44,452 nucleotides of DNA from Flavobacterium orientale (GTDB lineage Bacteria > Bacteroidota > Bacteroidia > Flavobacteriales > Flavobacteriaceae): the NCBI RefSeq assembly GCF_014638005.1, contig NZ_BMFG01000014.1:1-44452 (forward strand), read 5' to 3'. Below, one piece after another: positions 15,675-24,180 of the stretch. Position 1 is the first letter of the stretch, and every line of letters starts with the position of its first letter. A program made the position numbers and the translations under genes. The notes under the pieces were generated by a model. That model saw only the letters and a program-made list of their open reading frames with translations. It did not search any database and was not told where the DNA came from.

Positions 15675-16316
15675 TTAAAATTTAATTGCAGCATATATGC
15701 TTAAATTGCTGTTTTTGGCATCAGGAAAAGTGTAACTTGTTCCTAAATATTCTCTTTCTTTTCCAACAGTTGCTAAACCATAATTATATCTGGCTCCAAT
15801 TCCGAATGAATCAAAATCAAATCCAATTCCGGCAGATAATCCATAATCAAATTTGTTGAAATCATCATTGTCAAGATTGTCTTCAAAGTCAAAATTTCCG
15901 GTTGAGGATTCATTGCTGATTTTTGCATCAATCAAATAGGCAAAATAAGGTCCGGCATGCAGATTCAAATTGTCAGTCAAATTGATTTTTAATAAAACAG
16001 GCACTTCAATATAATTTAATCTGAATTTACCGGTTCCTTGAGCAAAAGCATTGTCATAAACCAACTCAGCTCCTTTTGTTGAGTATAAAAACTCAGGTTG
16101 TATGGAAAACATTTCAGTTAATGGCAGCGATATAAAAAGACCTGCGTTAAAACCTGTCAGTACATTGTTGTCATCAACATCATCCGTGTAAAGATTAGAG
16201 AAGTTAACGCCTCCTTTGAAACCAAAACTCGCTCCTGAAGTTGAAGAATCATTTGTTTGTGCATTTGAAGTAGCAAATGCAGCACTTAATAAAATAATAA
16301 AAGCTAATTTTTTCAT
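15675..16316 (-). CDS. Outer-membrane beta-barrel protein (PorT/OmpA-like)
   Basis: 213 residues with a signal peptide (MKKLAFIILLSAAFATSNAQ) and a mature part of alternating beta-strands starting FGFKGGVNFSNL, the hallmark of Bacteroidetes outer-membrane beta-barrel proteins. The C-terminal residue is Phe (YAAIKF), as expected for barrel insertion. An acidic loop (NFDFEDNLDNDDFNKFD) is probably surface-exposed. It is the second gene of the seven-gene operon and 10 bp from the first. Confidence 0.85.
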   Translation of the reverse strand: MKKLAFIILLSAAFATSNAQTNDSSTSGASFGFKGGVNFSNLYTDDVDDNNVLTGFNAGLFISLPLTEMFSIQPEFLYSTKGAELVYDNAFAQGTGKFRLNYIEVPVLLKINLTDNLNLHAGPYFAYLIDAKISNESSTGNFDFEDNLDNDDFNKFDYGLSAGIGFDFDSFGIGARYNYGLATVGKEREYLGTSYTFPDAKNSNLSIYAAIKF

Positions 16317-16326
16317 GGTGTAATTT

Positions 16327-16860
16327 TTAGTAGGTTTGTGGTAGATTTATATTTCGAGATTTAATTAATTCATTAATTTCATTTATGTTCTTTTTTAATT
16401 CGTCAATTTTAAGTTGATAGTAAGCATTCATTTGAGAGTTACGATTTAATTTTCTTGTTGCTTCTAATTCTCTTTTTTGATTCTTAATATATTCTAAAAA
16501 AAATTCCAATTGATTTTCTGAAATAGTCTTTATAATATTTTGTTTTTGGAATACAGTATCGGAAAGAACAATTAAATTATTTTGGGCTACAGATTTTAAA
16601 ATAGAATCAATTTGATTGTGATTTTTTTGTTGCTTTACTAAAAGCTCAACAATCATACTGTCGTTACTTTTTTCAATTAATTCATTTCTTACTACTGCAA
16701 CTCTTAGACTTATATTATTGATATTACTTATGTTTTTTAAGTCTATCTTACTATCACTTTTATTTGTGCTTTTCTTTTCGGTACAATCTGTAGTAAAGCA
16801 TAATACAAAAATTGAAATAAGCATTGTTTTAAAAATTCGACTTGTAACAGTTTGGTTCAT
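16327..16860 (-). CDS. DUF4142-like exported protein, first gene of stress operon
   Basis: 177 residues with a hydrophobic N-terminal segment ending TTDC (Cys26), which could be a non-standard lipobox. The middle (MIVELLVKQQKNHNQIDSIL, then KSVAQNNLIVLSDTV) resembles the helical DUF4142 pattern, and the C-terminal half is strongly charged and coiled-coil-like. It starts the seven-gene operon. A CAACTTTG sequence on the minus strand at 16883-16890 is a weak -7 candidate. Confidence 0.65.
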   Translation of the reverse strand: MNQTVTSRIFKTMLISIFVLCFTTDCTEKKSTNKSDSKIDLKNISNINNISLRVAVVRNELIEKSNDSMIVELLVKQQKNHNQIDSILKSVAQNNLIVLSDTVFQKQNIIKTISENQLEFFLEYIKNQKRELEATRKLNRNSQMNAYYQLKIDELKKNINEINELIKSRNINLPQTY

Positions 16861-16984
16861 TTGTTAGTTTTATTTAACATTACAAAGTTGCAAAAATCAA
16901 ACAGCTCGTTCCTTACAAGATATTTTTGATTTGTTACAGAATTACCACATTCATTGATTTTGAAGGTTTTAAATCGTTTTTAGC

Positions 16985-17018
16985 AAAAAAAAAATCTCAT
17001 TATTACATGAGATTTTTT
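16985..17018 (-). terminator. Terminator of the AraC-RR-HK-YihY operon
   Basis: AAAATCTCAT (16991-17000) pairs with ATGAGATTTT (17007-17016) around a 6-nt loop. On the minus strand it ends in a run of U, about 30 bp after the YihY stop codon. Confidence 0.8.
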
Positions 17019-17049
17019 AATTTATAAATGGTAAATTATATTCTAATAA

Positions 17050-18045
17050 TTAAGTTTTTATGTTATTAACAGAGATTTCATCTTCCTTTTTAAGTTCTTT
17101 TATTTCATTATCTGCCAATTGAATTGTTTCTGCTTCTGTGGTTACAGCTATATATTGAACAATTTCTGCATATTTAGAAGGTTTGATAGGTTCAGCAAAT
17201 TTTAGGGCATAACATTTAGCAAATGTTGCTCCTAAATAGAGAATAACAGAAGAATAATACACCCAAACCATTAAAACTACAATAGAACCTGCAGCACCAT
17301 AAACATCACCAATATTTGAATTGGAGATATAAAATGTAATTAAAAATTTTCCAAACATAAACAGGATTGTTGTAGTAAATGCAGCTACACGAACTTGTTT
17401 CCAAGAAATTTCCGCATCAGGAAGAATTGTAAAAATGGCACCAAAAAGCAAAGATGTAATTAAAAATGTTACTAAAATATTTGAAAAATAGATAAATTCA
17501 AGGTTGAGTGCAGGATAAGTTTGAGTTAATTGATAGCTAATTCCGTCAAGTAATGTAGAAAAACCAAGAGCCACTAACATAATAAAACCAAGACTTCCAA
17601 TCACACCAAACGACAATAATCTAGCTTTGATAAAAAGCCAAATACCCGATCTCTTTTTTGGTCTTAAACTCCAAATGGTATTTATAGAATCTTGAATTTC
17701 TGCAAAAACGGATGTTGCTGCAAAAATTAAGGTTCCAATTCCAACAATAGCAGCAATGGTGCTGTTTGGTGATAATGCCAAATTTTGAATCATCGATTGA
17801 ATTTGTGTAGCTGCCGAGGGTCCAAGAAAATCTTTCATTTGAGAATAAATTGCACCTTCAATGGCTTCTCTGCCCAAAAAAACATCACAAATGAAAAGAA
17901 TAACCAGTAGGAGTGGTGCTAAAGCAAATACTGTTATATAGGCCAAGGAGGCACTCATTTTAAGTATTTTGAATTCAGAAAAGCCATCAATTGTATCTTT
18001 GACAACTTCATAAAAGGATTTAATATAGGGCTGAATTAGAGGCAT
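17050..18045 (-). CDS. YihY/BrkB family inner-membrane protein
   Basis: 331 residues from the ATG at 18045 (MPLIQPYIKSFYEVVKDTID). A longer in-frame extension to 18144 would overlap the kinase gene by 89 bp and adds no family sequence, so I reject it. Six membrane segments are visible, with the family motif SLAYITVFALAPLLL near residue 33 and GDVYGAAGSIVVLMVWVYYS near 245. The function is unproven; homologues are called virulence factor BrkB or ribonuclease BN-like. It follows the histidine kinase by 10 bp, so it is probably part of the same regulated unit. Confidence 0.87.
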   Translation of the reverse strand: MPLIQPYIKSFYEVVKDTIDGFSEFKILKMSASLAYITVFALAPLLLVILFICDVFLGREAIEGAIYSQMKDFLGPSAATQIQSMIQNLALSPNSTIAAIVGIGTLIFAATSVFAEIQDSINTIWSLRPKKRSGIWLFIKARLLSFGVIGSLGFIMLVALGFSTLLDGISYQLTQTYPALNLEFIYFSNILVTFLITSLLFGAIFTILPDAEISWKQVRVAAFTTTILFMFGKFLITFYISNSNIGDVYGAAGSIVVLMVWVYYSSVILYLGATFAKCYALKFAEPIKPSKYAEIVQYIAVTTEAETIQLADNEIKELKKEDEISVNNIKT

Positions 18046-18055
18046 TAGTAATGTA

Positions 18056-19828
18056 TTAGTATTCTGTTGGCAAATAAACAGTGATAAGTGCACCTTCATC
18101 AGGTTGTCCATGGGCACAAATAAAACCATAATGGTTTTTGACAATTTTTTTACAAATTGCTAATCCTACACCCGTCCCCGGATAACTGTCTTTGGCATGA
18201 AGACGATTAAAAAGTTGGAATATTTTTTTAGAATCGTCAGGTTGAAAACCAATTCCGTTATCTAATACTGAAATTTTATGATAAATTCTATTGGAGTTGT
18301 CATCAATTAGATCGTCATCTTTCGCTTTAATTTTTTCATAGGAAACCTTAATAACGGGATCACAATTCAATTTTTTATACTTAATAGAATTGTTAATCAA
18401 GTTGATAAACAATTGTCGAAGTTGAAATGGGATTCCATCAATAGTGGGTAATTCTTCAAAATCAATCGTAGCATTGGTTTCTTCAATCAATTGCGATAAT
18501 TCTTGAACAGCCGCAGATGCTGTTTCATTTAAGTTAACTTCTTCAAAACTGTTTTCGGTTTTATTTGTTCTTGAATATTGCAATAAATCGTCAATCAAAA
18601 CCCGCATTCTTGTTGCAGCAACTACAATTCGATCTAAATATTCTTTTCCTAAAGGGGAAAGATTATCTTTTTCCTTTTCATCAATTCTTGAAATAAAGGT
18701 TTGAATTTTTCTCAATGGTTCCTGTAAATCGTGACTTGCAGCATAGTTGAATTCGGTTAATTCTTTATTGCTTCGTTCTAAGTCAGTGTTTTTTTGTCTT
18801 AGTATTTGCTCTTTTTGAACATCGGAAGTTATGTCTTGTGTTGTTCCTATTATAATTTTTTCATCAAAACGATTAATGAATAGTTTTCCAACTGAACGCA
18901 AATGTCTCATTTCATCATCATTTCTGATAATTCTGTAATTAATGGTCGGTAAACTCTCTTTTGTCAGAATATCCTCCATTGCTTTAGTAACAATTTCTAA
19001 ATCATCAGGATGAACAAATTTTAAGAAACTATCTTGTGTAGCTTCAAAAACTTGCGGTTCTAAACCGTGCATCAGAAATTGGTTATCAGAATATTGTGCT
19101 TCTTTTTTTTCTAAATTCCAAAACCAACTGCTGTAGTTTCCTAATATTTCTGCTTGACGCAAAGATTCTTGAGAGACTTTTAATCTTGAGTTTGAAAGTT
19201 GAATTTTATTGAAATCACTATTTATTTTCAAATAAGCTAAAATCATAAATAGCAACGTGATGAAAATGACTAATAATGTATAAATTGGAGTGTAGGAAAC
19301 ATTGTCTTGAAAAGTATATTCCCTTTCTTTCAAAATGCTATTTTCTAAAGAAGTCATTTCATCTACTTTACTTCTTATATCATCCATAACTTTTTTGCCA
19401 TTGGCTTCATAATATTTTTTATAAAGATCTTTATCTTCATAACTTTTATTAAAATAAGTATATCGCAAAACAATTAAATGGTAGAGTTCCTTTAGTTTTT
19501 TTTGTTGTGATTGATTGTCTTCCGTTAATTTTTTAAGGTTGAAAAAAGAATTATTCACTTTTTCTCTCGAATTGGTATAAGAATCTAAAAAAGAAGTATC
19601 GCCATAAAGCAAATAACCTCTATAGCCAGTTTCTGCATCTTTTATATAGGATATAATTCGCTCGAGTTCAATTTGCACTTCATAAGAATGAATTACTAAA
19701 GCTCTTGATTTATTAAGGGTTATGATATGTTTATAGGAAATTGAAGCGGTAAACAATATAACTGCTAACGAAATAACAAAGGCTATTCGCAGTAATAAAG
19801 TTGATTTATGTAAACTGTTTGATGTCAT
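18056..19828 (-). CDS. Sensor histidine kinase with CHASE3-like and PAS domains
   Basis: 590 residues. Membrane helices near 13-33 and 184-203 enclose a periplasmic CHASE3-like helical domain (AETGYRGYLLYGD near 61). A PAS/PAC domain (about 225-345, HPDDLEIV) is followed by the dimerisation domain with His366 in ASHDLQEPLRK, and an ATPase domain with N box FINLINNSIKYK, DNGIGF and GTGVGLAICKKI. It should autophosphorylate in response to an envelope or internal signal and pass phosphate to the adjacent response regulator (3 bp upstream). Confidence 0.93.
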   Translation of the reverse strand: MTSNSLHKSTLLLRIAFVISLAVILFTASISYKHIITLNKSRALVIHSYEVQIELERIISYIKDAETGYRGYLLYGDTSFLDSYTNSREKVNNSFFNLKKLTEDNQSQQKKLKELYHLIVLRYTYFNKSYEDKDLYKKYYEANGKKVMDDIRSKVDEMTSLENSILKEREYTFQDNVSYTPIYTLLVIFITLLFMILAYLKINSDFNKIQLSNSRLKVSQESLRQAEILGNYSSWFWNLEKKEAQYSDNQFLMHGLEPQVFEATQDSFLKFVHPDDLEIVTKAMEDILTKESLPTINYRIIRNDDEMRHLRSVGKLFINRFDEKIIIGTTQDITSDVQKEQILRQKNTDLERSNKELTEFNYAASHDLQEPLRKIQTFISRIDEKEKDNLSPLGKEYLDRIVVAATRMRVLIDDLLQYSRTNKTENSFEEVNLNETASAAVQELSQLIEETNATIDFEELPTIDGIPFQLRQLFINLINNSIKYKKLNCDPVIKVSYEKIKAKDDDLIDDNSNRIYHKISVLDNGIGFQPDDSKKIFQLFNRLHAKDSYPGTGVGLAICKKIVKNHYGFICAHGQPDEGALITVYLPTEY

Positions 19829-19831
19829 GTG

Positions 19832-20278
19832 TTATAGTCGCAACAAGAAATTTTCTTTGTTTAAACCCGATGTGTGGTATTGCCAATTTAGCGTCACAAC
19901 TTCACTAATTATCTTTTTTAAAGTAGCAAAATCACTTGGTTTTTTTATATAAATATTGGCTCCATTTATAAAAGTATTTTCAATGTCTTCTTCAGATGAA
20001 GAGGTCGAATAAATGGCAATTGCAATAGAATCAAATTTTTTATTTTTTTTGATTTCTAATAAACATTCAAAGCCATTTTTTCTAGGCATATTTAAATCCA
20101 AAAAAATAATGTTTGGTAATTTTGAATTTTCATTGTTCAAAAAAGTCATCAATTCTTCACCATCACAATAGGTGTCAACAATAGTATTGATTTTCAATTC
20201 GTCAAAAGCATCTTTAAAAAAAAGGCGGTCATCTACATCATCATCGGCTAGGGCTATCGAGATATATTCTTTTTGCAT
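19832..20278 (-). CDS. Single-domain response regulator
   Basis: 148 residues forming one receiver domain: acidic pocket ADDDVDD (11-17), phospho-acceptor Asp61 in FLDLNMP, Ser/Thr in IYSTSSS, and Lys in YIKKPSDF. There is no output domain. It lies between the AraC regulator (7 bp) and the histidine kinase (3 bp), so it probably relays phosphate to another protein or tunes the kinase. Its sequence resembles the CheY-like receivers paired with phytochrome-type or CHASE3 kinases. Confidence 0.9.
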   Translation of the reverse strand: MQKEYISIALADDDVDDRLFFKDAFDELKINTIVDTYCDGEELMTFLNNENSKLPNIIFLDLNMPRKNGFECLLEIKKNKKFDSIAIAIYSTSSSEEDIENTFINGANIYIKKPSDFATLKKIISEVVTLNWQYHTSGLNKENFLLRL

Positions 20279-20285
20279 AAAGGAT

Positions 20286-20843
20286 TTAATTGTTTAATGT
20301 TTTGTTTTTTCGTTTAGTAATTATTCGATGAAAGGCAGATGGGGTAATTCCGGTGCAGTTTTTAAACTGAGTACTCAAATGAGCCACACTGGAGTAATTA
20401 AGTTTATAAGCAATTTCAGTTAATGATAATTGGTCATTGATAATTAATTGTTTGGCAATTTCGATTTTCTGAATAATAATAAAATTTTCAACTGATGTAT
20501 AAGTGACTTCAGAAAATAAGTTGGATAGATAACCATAACTGTGATCTAATTTTTCAGTTAGGTAAACCGAACTTTTCACATTCAGAGGTTCTTCATTTGA
20601 TACCATTTCAATTATTGTATCTTTTATTTTTTGAACTAAAATATTTTTTTGATTTTCAAGAACTTCAATTCCAAGGTCAGTAAGCATAGAGGTTATTTCT
20701 TCATATTTTTCAGAAGGTAAATCTTCATGAAACTCAATTTCACCAAAGCCAACAACCGAGAATTTAAAACCAAATGGAGCAAGTTTTTCTTCAATAATTT
20801 TCTTGGTAAAAACAGGATAATCAAATTTTAAAATTGCTTTCAT
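20286..20843 (-). CDS. AraC-type regulator with HMA-fold-like N-terminus
   Basis: 185 residues. The C-terminal 100 residues contain the AraC double helix-turn-helix (QLSLTEIAYKLNYSSVAHLS, then FKNCTGITPSAFHR). Residues 1-70 have a beta-alpha-beta layout that I recall from Bacteroidetes AraC regulators whose N-terminus resembles a heavy-metal-associated domain, but the CxxC metal motif is absent here. It heads the operon with response regulator, kinase and YihY, so it is the likely DNA-binding output of the circuit. Confidence 0.85.
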   Translation of the reverse strand: MKAILKFDYPVFTKKIIEEKLAPFGFKFSVVGFGEIEFHEDLPSEKYEEITSMLTDLGIEVLENQKNILVQKIKDTIIEMVSNEEPLNVKSSVYLTEKLDHSYGYLSNLFSEVTYTSVENFIIIQKIEIAKQLIINDQLSLTEIAYKLNYSSVAHLSTQFKNCTGITPSAFHRIITKRKNKTLNN

Positions 20844-20910
20844 TAGAGGTAATTTATTCAGTAAAAGTAATTAATTCTTTTTTAAAAGTGTTCTTTAAAA
20901 TTTATCTATA

Positions 20911-22050
20911 CTAGAATTTTATATATCTTTTTCTCTGTTTTTCTTTTCTGATTTCTTTCCAAATTTTCAATCGGATTCTTGCATCACTTCTCAAATGTTC
21001 ATCAAGAGGTTCGCCAATCAAAAACCCGTAGTGTTTAAGTGCCGGATTTGCATCAAAAATAACCTTTAAACTAGCAATAACAGGAAGTGCAATAATCATT
21101 CCGGCGGTTCCCCAAAGCATAGAAAATAGAATGATTGATAAAATGGCAACAAATGCATTGATGCTTACTTTTGAGCCGGTAATTTTTGGAGTGATGAAAT
21201 TTCCTTCTATAAACTGAATGAAACCAAAAATCGCAATTACACCTAAAGGATATAGTAGCGAATCTTTTGTAGCCAAAGCAACTAAAGCCGGAAGTAACGA
21301 ACCAATAATAATTCCGATGTACGGTATTAAAAGTAATAAAGCAGCCAAAAAACCAAAGAAAATGGCATTGTCAATTCCGAGAAGCAATAGTCCAATGGAA
21401 TTCAGAATACCCACAATACCCATTACAGTAAATAATCCTAATAAATAGTTTTGTTGTACTTCATAGAGTTTGAATAATACTTCTTTTGCTTTTAAAGTGT
21501 TACCATCTTTTGAAAATGCTCTATAAATGAAACTTTTAAAAAATTTACGGTAAATCAGAAAGAAAAATATATAAAGCGGAATTAGGACAACATCAGTAAA
21601 AAAACTACCTGATAAAGATAAAAATCCAATAACACTAGAAAAATTATCTTTTAAAGTGTCACCAAGATTGATTTTTTTTAGTGATAATTCATTCTTACTT
21701 ATGCCTAAATATTTTTCAAAATTTCCGGCAAGCTTGTTGTAAACTTCACTTAACTTGGTGGCATATAATTCGCCTTTTTCTAGTATATCTGAAAGTTGAA
21801 ATCCTATAAAAGTAATTAATAAAAACACCAAAAAGGAGAGCAGGAATACAGCAAAAATTGCTGAAACTACTCTATTAAAATGAAATTTTTTTTCCAACAG
21901 ATTGACAAAAGGAAATACAGAAACACTCAAAATTATTGCAATAATTATTGGAACAACAACGGGTTTAAGCACATATAAAACAAAAACCAAACTTATTATA
22001 TAAATTAGGTTTAGGGCATTAGAATTTTCTTTTTTTGCACTGGTTATCAT
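20911..22050 (-). CDS. AI-2E family transporter
   Basis: 379 residues with eight hydrophobic segments. The first pair lies near 13-30 and 32-50, and the conserved block GFIQFIEGNFITPKITGSKV is near residue 278. The family includes TqsA-type exporters and Na+/H+ antiporter-like members, so autoinducer export is not assured. It lies between CsbD and the AraC operon on the same strand. A hairpin at 22074-22102 separates it from csbD. Confidence 0.87.
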   Translation of the reverse strand: MITSAKKENSNALNLIYIISLVFVLYVLKPVVVPIIIAIILSVSVFPFVNLLEKKFHFNRVVSAIFAVFLLSFLVFLLITFIGFQLSDILEKGELYATKLSEVYNKLAGNFEKYLGISKNELSLKKINLGDTLKDNFSSVIGFLSLSGSFFTDVVLIPLYIFFFLIYRKFFKSFIYRAFSKDGNTLKAKEVLFKLYEVQQNYLLGLFTVMGIVGILNSIGLLLLGIDNAIFFGFLAALLLLIPYIGIIIGSLLPALVALATKDSLLYPLGVIAIFGFIQFIEGNFITPKITGSKVSINAFVAILSIILFSMLWGTAGMIIALPVIASLKVIFDANPALKHYGFLIGEPLDEHLRSDARIRLKIWKEIRKEKQRKRYIKF

Positions 22051-22070
22051 ACAAAAATTATTGGTTAGTT

Positions 22071-22102
22071 AAAAAAAGAGGAATCGCTATAATTCCTCTT
22101 TT
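22071..22102 (-). terminator. csbD terminator
   Basis: AAAAGAGGAAT (22074-22084) pairs with ATTCCTCTTTT (22092-22102), with a U-run when read on the minus strand. It lies 18 bp after the csbD stop codon and could also attenuate readthrough into the transporter gene. Confidence 0.85.
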
Positions 22103-22119
22103 AAAGATATTGTTTTTTT

Positions 22120-22305
22120 TTAAAGTTTATCGATTAAATCTTTAACTTCTTCTTTTGATTTACCAACTCTTTGTTGAATTCTCCCATAAAGTTCTTCTTC
22201 TTTTCCTTCAATATAAAGTAAATCATCATCCGTTAAATCCGCATATTTTTGTTTTAACTTACCTTTTAACTCATTCCATTTACCTTTCATTTCTTTCGTG
22301 TCCAT
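22120..22305 (-). CDS. CsbD family stress protein
   Basis: 61 residues. The opening [20 protein letters not shown] and the central [20 protein letters not shown] are diagnostic of the CsbD family. It is a small, charged, cytoplasmic helical protein. In Bacillus the family is under sigma-B; its molecular role is unknown. It stands alone with a -7 box upstream and a terminator downstream, and is divergent from pyrF. Confidence 0.93.
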   Translation of the reverse strand: MDTKEMKGKWNELKGKLKQKYADLTDDDLLYIEGKEEELYGRIQQRVGKSKEEVKDLIDKL

Positions 22306-22344
22306 GATAGTTTGATTTTTAAATTAATACTATTTTTATATGTA

Positions 22345-22352
22345 CAAAGTTA
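22345..22352 (-). promoter_or_regulatory. -7 promoter box of csbD
   Basis: On the minus strand TAACTTTG matches TAnnTTTG, about 40 bp upstream of the csbD start. The larger context TTGTA, then 25-27 bp, then AACTTTGTA is also seen upstream of the seven-gene operon (around 16880-16920), which hints at shared control but is weak. Confidence 0.45.
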
Positions 22353-22402
22353 ACTAGTAAGCATTATAAAGGAGTTATACAATTTTTTGAGATTGTTATA
22401 TA

Positions 22403-22439
22403 ATTCTACAAAAAGTGTAGAATCATCTTTGTAAATTTG
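22403..22439 (+). promoter_or_regulatory. pyrF promoter with perfect palindromic operator
   Basis: TAAATTTG at 22432-22439 is a consensus -7 box. ATTCTACA (22403-22410) and TGTAGAAT (22416-22423) form a perfect 8-bp inverted repeat with a 5-nt centre, located about -43 to -23 relative to the expected start. This is where a repressor would compete with RNA polymerase. It lies between divergent csbD and pyrF. Confidence 0.6.
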
Positions 22440-22461
22440 CCAACAACAAATAACTATCGCT

Positions 22462-23280
22462 TTGACTACAACACAACTTATTGAACAAATTCATCTGAAA
22501 AAATCGTTTTTATGTATTGGTTTGGATGTGGATTTAAACAAAGTTCCACAACATTTTTTAACAACGGAAGACCCGATATTTGAATTCAACAAAGCCATTA
22601 TAGATGCTACTCATGATTTATGTGTTTCCTATAAACCCAATACTGCCTTTTATGAAGCCTACGGATTAAAAGGTTGGCAATCGCTTCAAAAAACCATTGA
22701 TTATATCAATCAAAACTTTCCTGAACTATTTACCATTGCCGACGCCAAACGGGGTGATATTGGCAACACTTCATCCATGTATGCCAAAGCTTTTTTGGAA
22801 GATTTAAATTTTGATTCAGTTACCGTTGCACCTTACATGGGGAAAGATTCCGTGGAACCATTTTTGGCTTTTGATAATAAACACACCATTTTGCTGGCAT
22901 TAACTTCCAACGAAGGTGCTTTTGATTTTCAAACAAAACTTTCCGGTGAAACAGAAATCTATAAACACGTTTTAGAAACTTCCAAAAAGTGGAAAAACAG
23001 CGAGAATTTAATGTACGTAGTTGGAGCAACCAAAGCAGAATATTTTACGGAAATCAGAAAGATTGTTCCCGATAGTTTTCTTTTGGTTCCCGGAGTTGGA
23101 GCACAAGGTGGAAGTTTGCAGGAAGTTTGCAAATATGGATTAAATGCCAATGTTGGATTGTTAATCAATTCTTCACGCGGAATTATTTATGCTTCCAATG
23201 GAGAAGATTTTGCTGAAAAAGCAAGAGAAGAAGCGTTGAAATTACAAATGGAGATGGAAGAAATCCTTCGAGAATGTTAA
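22462..23280 (+). CDS. pyrF: Orotidine 5'-phosphate decarboxylase
   Basis: 272 residues, the long (group 2-type) form of OMP decarboxylase that makes UMP in pyrimidine synthesis. The catalytic block [15 protein letters not shown] is near 92-106, with substrate contacts in CIGLDVDL and PGVGAQGG. The start is a TTG at 22462 (protein [10 protein letters not shown]), which matches family N-termini; no ATG lies nearby in frame. The promoter and operator lie directly upstream. Confidence 0.94.
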   Translation: MTTTQLIEQIHLKKSFLCIGLDVDLNKVPQHFLTTEDPIFEFNKAIIDATHDLCVSYKPNTAFYEAYGLKGWQSLQKTIDYINQNFPELFTIADAKRGDIGNTSSMYAKAFLEDLNFDSVTVAPYMGKDSVEPFLAFDNKHTILLALTSNEGAFDFQTKLSGETEIYKHVLETSKKWKNSENLMYVVGATKAEYFTEIRKIVPDSFLLVPGVGAQGGSLQEVCKYGLNANVGLLINSSRGIIYASNGEDFAEKAREEALKLQMEMEEILREC

Positions 23281-23331
23281 AAATTAGCAGGAAATTAACG
23301 AGTTTAATTTTTTAATTTTTAGGGAGAAACC

Positions 23332-23339
23332 TATTTTTG
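23332..23339 (+). promoter_or_regulatory. -7 promoter box of the DUF2490 gene
   Basis: TATTTTTG matches TAnnTTTG. Transcription should begin near 23346, which argues that translation starts at the TTG at 23363 rather than the TTG at 23345. Confidence 0.5.
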
Positions 23340-23362
23340 TTTTTTTGATAAATGACAAAGAT

Positions 23363-24169
23363 TTGAAAAATAAATTAGTATTAGCCCTTTTATTAATTGC
23401 TCCACTCCTAAATTATTCTCAAGAGAGTAAAATTGTTTATCCGCATGCTGTTTTTTGGCATAAAACAGAAATTAATGAGTTTTTCAATGAAAATTGGGGC
23501 GTTGGTGTTGATTATGTATATCGTAGTAAAAATGAATTAAACTCAGGGAGCATGTTCGATAGTCATCTGCGAACAAGCATCCGACCTTGGGTGAATTATC
23601 AATTTACTAAAAATTCCCGGCTTTCAGTTTCACCTATCGGATATATGTATACCAATGAATATATTGGAAAACCGGAAGATTTGGAACGACCTTCCTATCA
23701 TGAATTAAGAACAACTTTTCAGTTTTTCCACCATTACAAACACGACAACGGAAAATGGATGCATACCTGGCGATATCGATACGAATTGCGTTGGCAAGAA
23801 CAAGCCAATTCAGAGGATTATCGTTTCTTCACTCGTTTTCGATTTCGATATAGAATTAGATACATGATTAATTCCAATGATTTTTATGAGAACAAAACAC
23901 TTTATGCCGCAGTCTCAAATGAAATTGGTTTAAATATTGGTAAAAATGTGGTCTACAACACCTTTAATCAAAATAGATTATATGTTGGTTTAGGTTATCG
24001 ATTCTTAGATGTTGCCCGAGTTGAATTAAGATATGTGGATCGATTTCGAACTCGTGGAGCAACCGGATTTGAGTTTGACCACGGAAGAGGATTTATGGTT
24101 GGATTGTATATCGATCAGTTAAGTGGTCTTTGGAAATCAGATGAACAGCAAGTAAGATACTCCGATTAA
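23363..24169 (+). CDS. DUF2490 outer-membrane-type protein
   Basis: About 268 residues. I chose the TTG at 23363 because it gives a standard signal peptide (MKNKLVLALLLIAPLLNYSQ) and lies after the predicted transcription start; a TTG at 23345 is the alternative. The mature protein has beta-strand repeats rich in Arg and aromatic residues (WRYRYELRWQEQ, FRFRYRIRY) typical of DUF2490, predicted outer-membrane barrels. It precedes the MORN-repeat gene by 11 bp. Confidence 0.82.
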   Translation: MKNKLVLALLLIAPLLNYSQESKIVYPHAVFWHKTEINEFFNENWGVGVDYVYRSKNELNSGSMFDSHLRTSIRPWVNYQFTKNSRLSVSPIGYMYTNEYIGKPEDLERPSYHELRTTFQFFHHYKHDNGKWMHTWRYRYELRWQEQANSEDYRFFTRFRFRYRIRYMINSNDFYENKTLYAAVSNEIGLNIGKNVVYNTFNQNRLYVGLGYRFLDVARVELRYVDRFRTRGATGFEFDHGRGFMVGLYIDQLSGLWKSDEQQVRYSD

Positions 24170-24180
24170 AAGAAAATAGT

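Noticed and set aside
18046..18144. Upstream extension of the YihY gene
   Set aside because: It would overlap the kinase gene by 89 bp and adds residues unlike the family N-terminus; the ATG at 18045 fits both spacing and homology.
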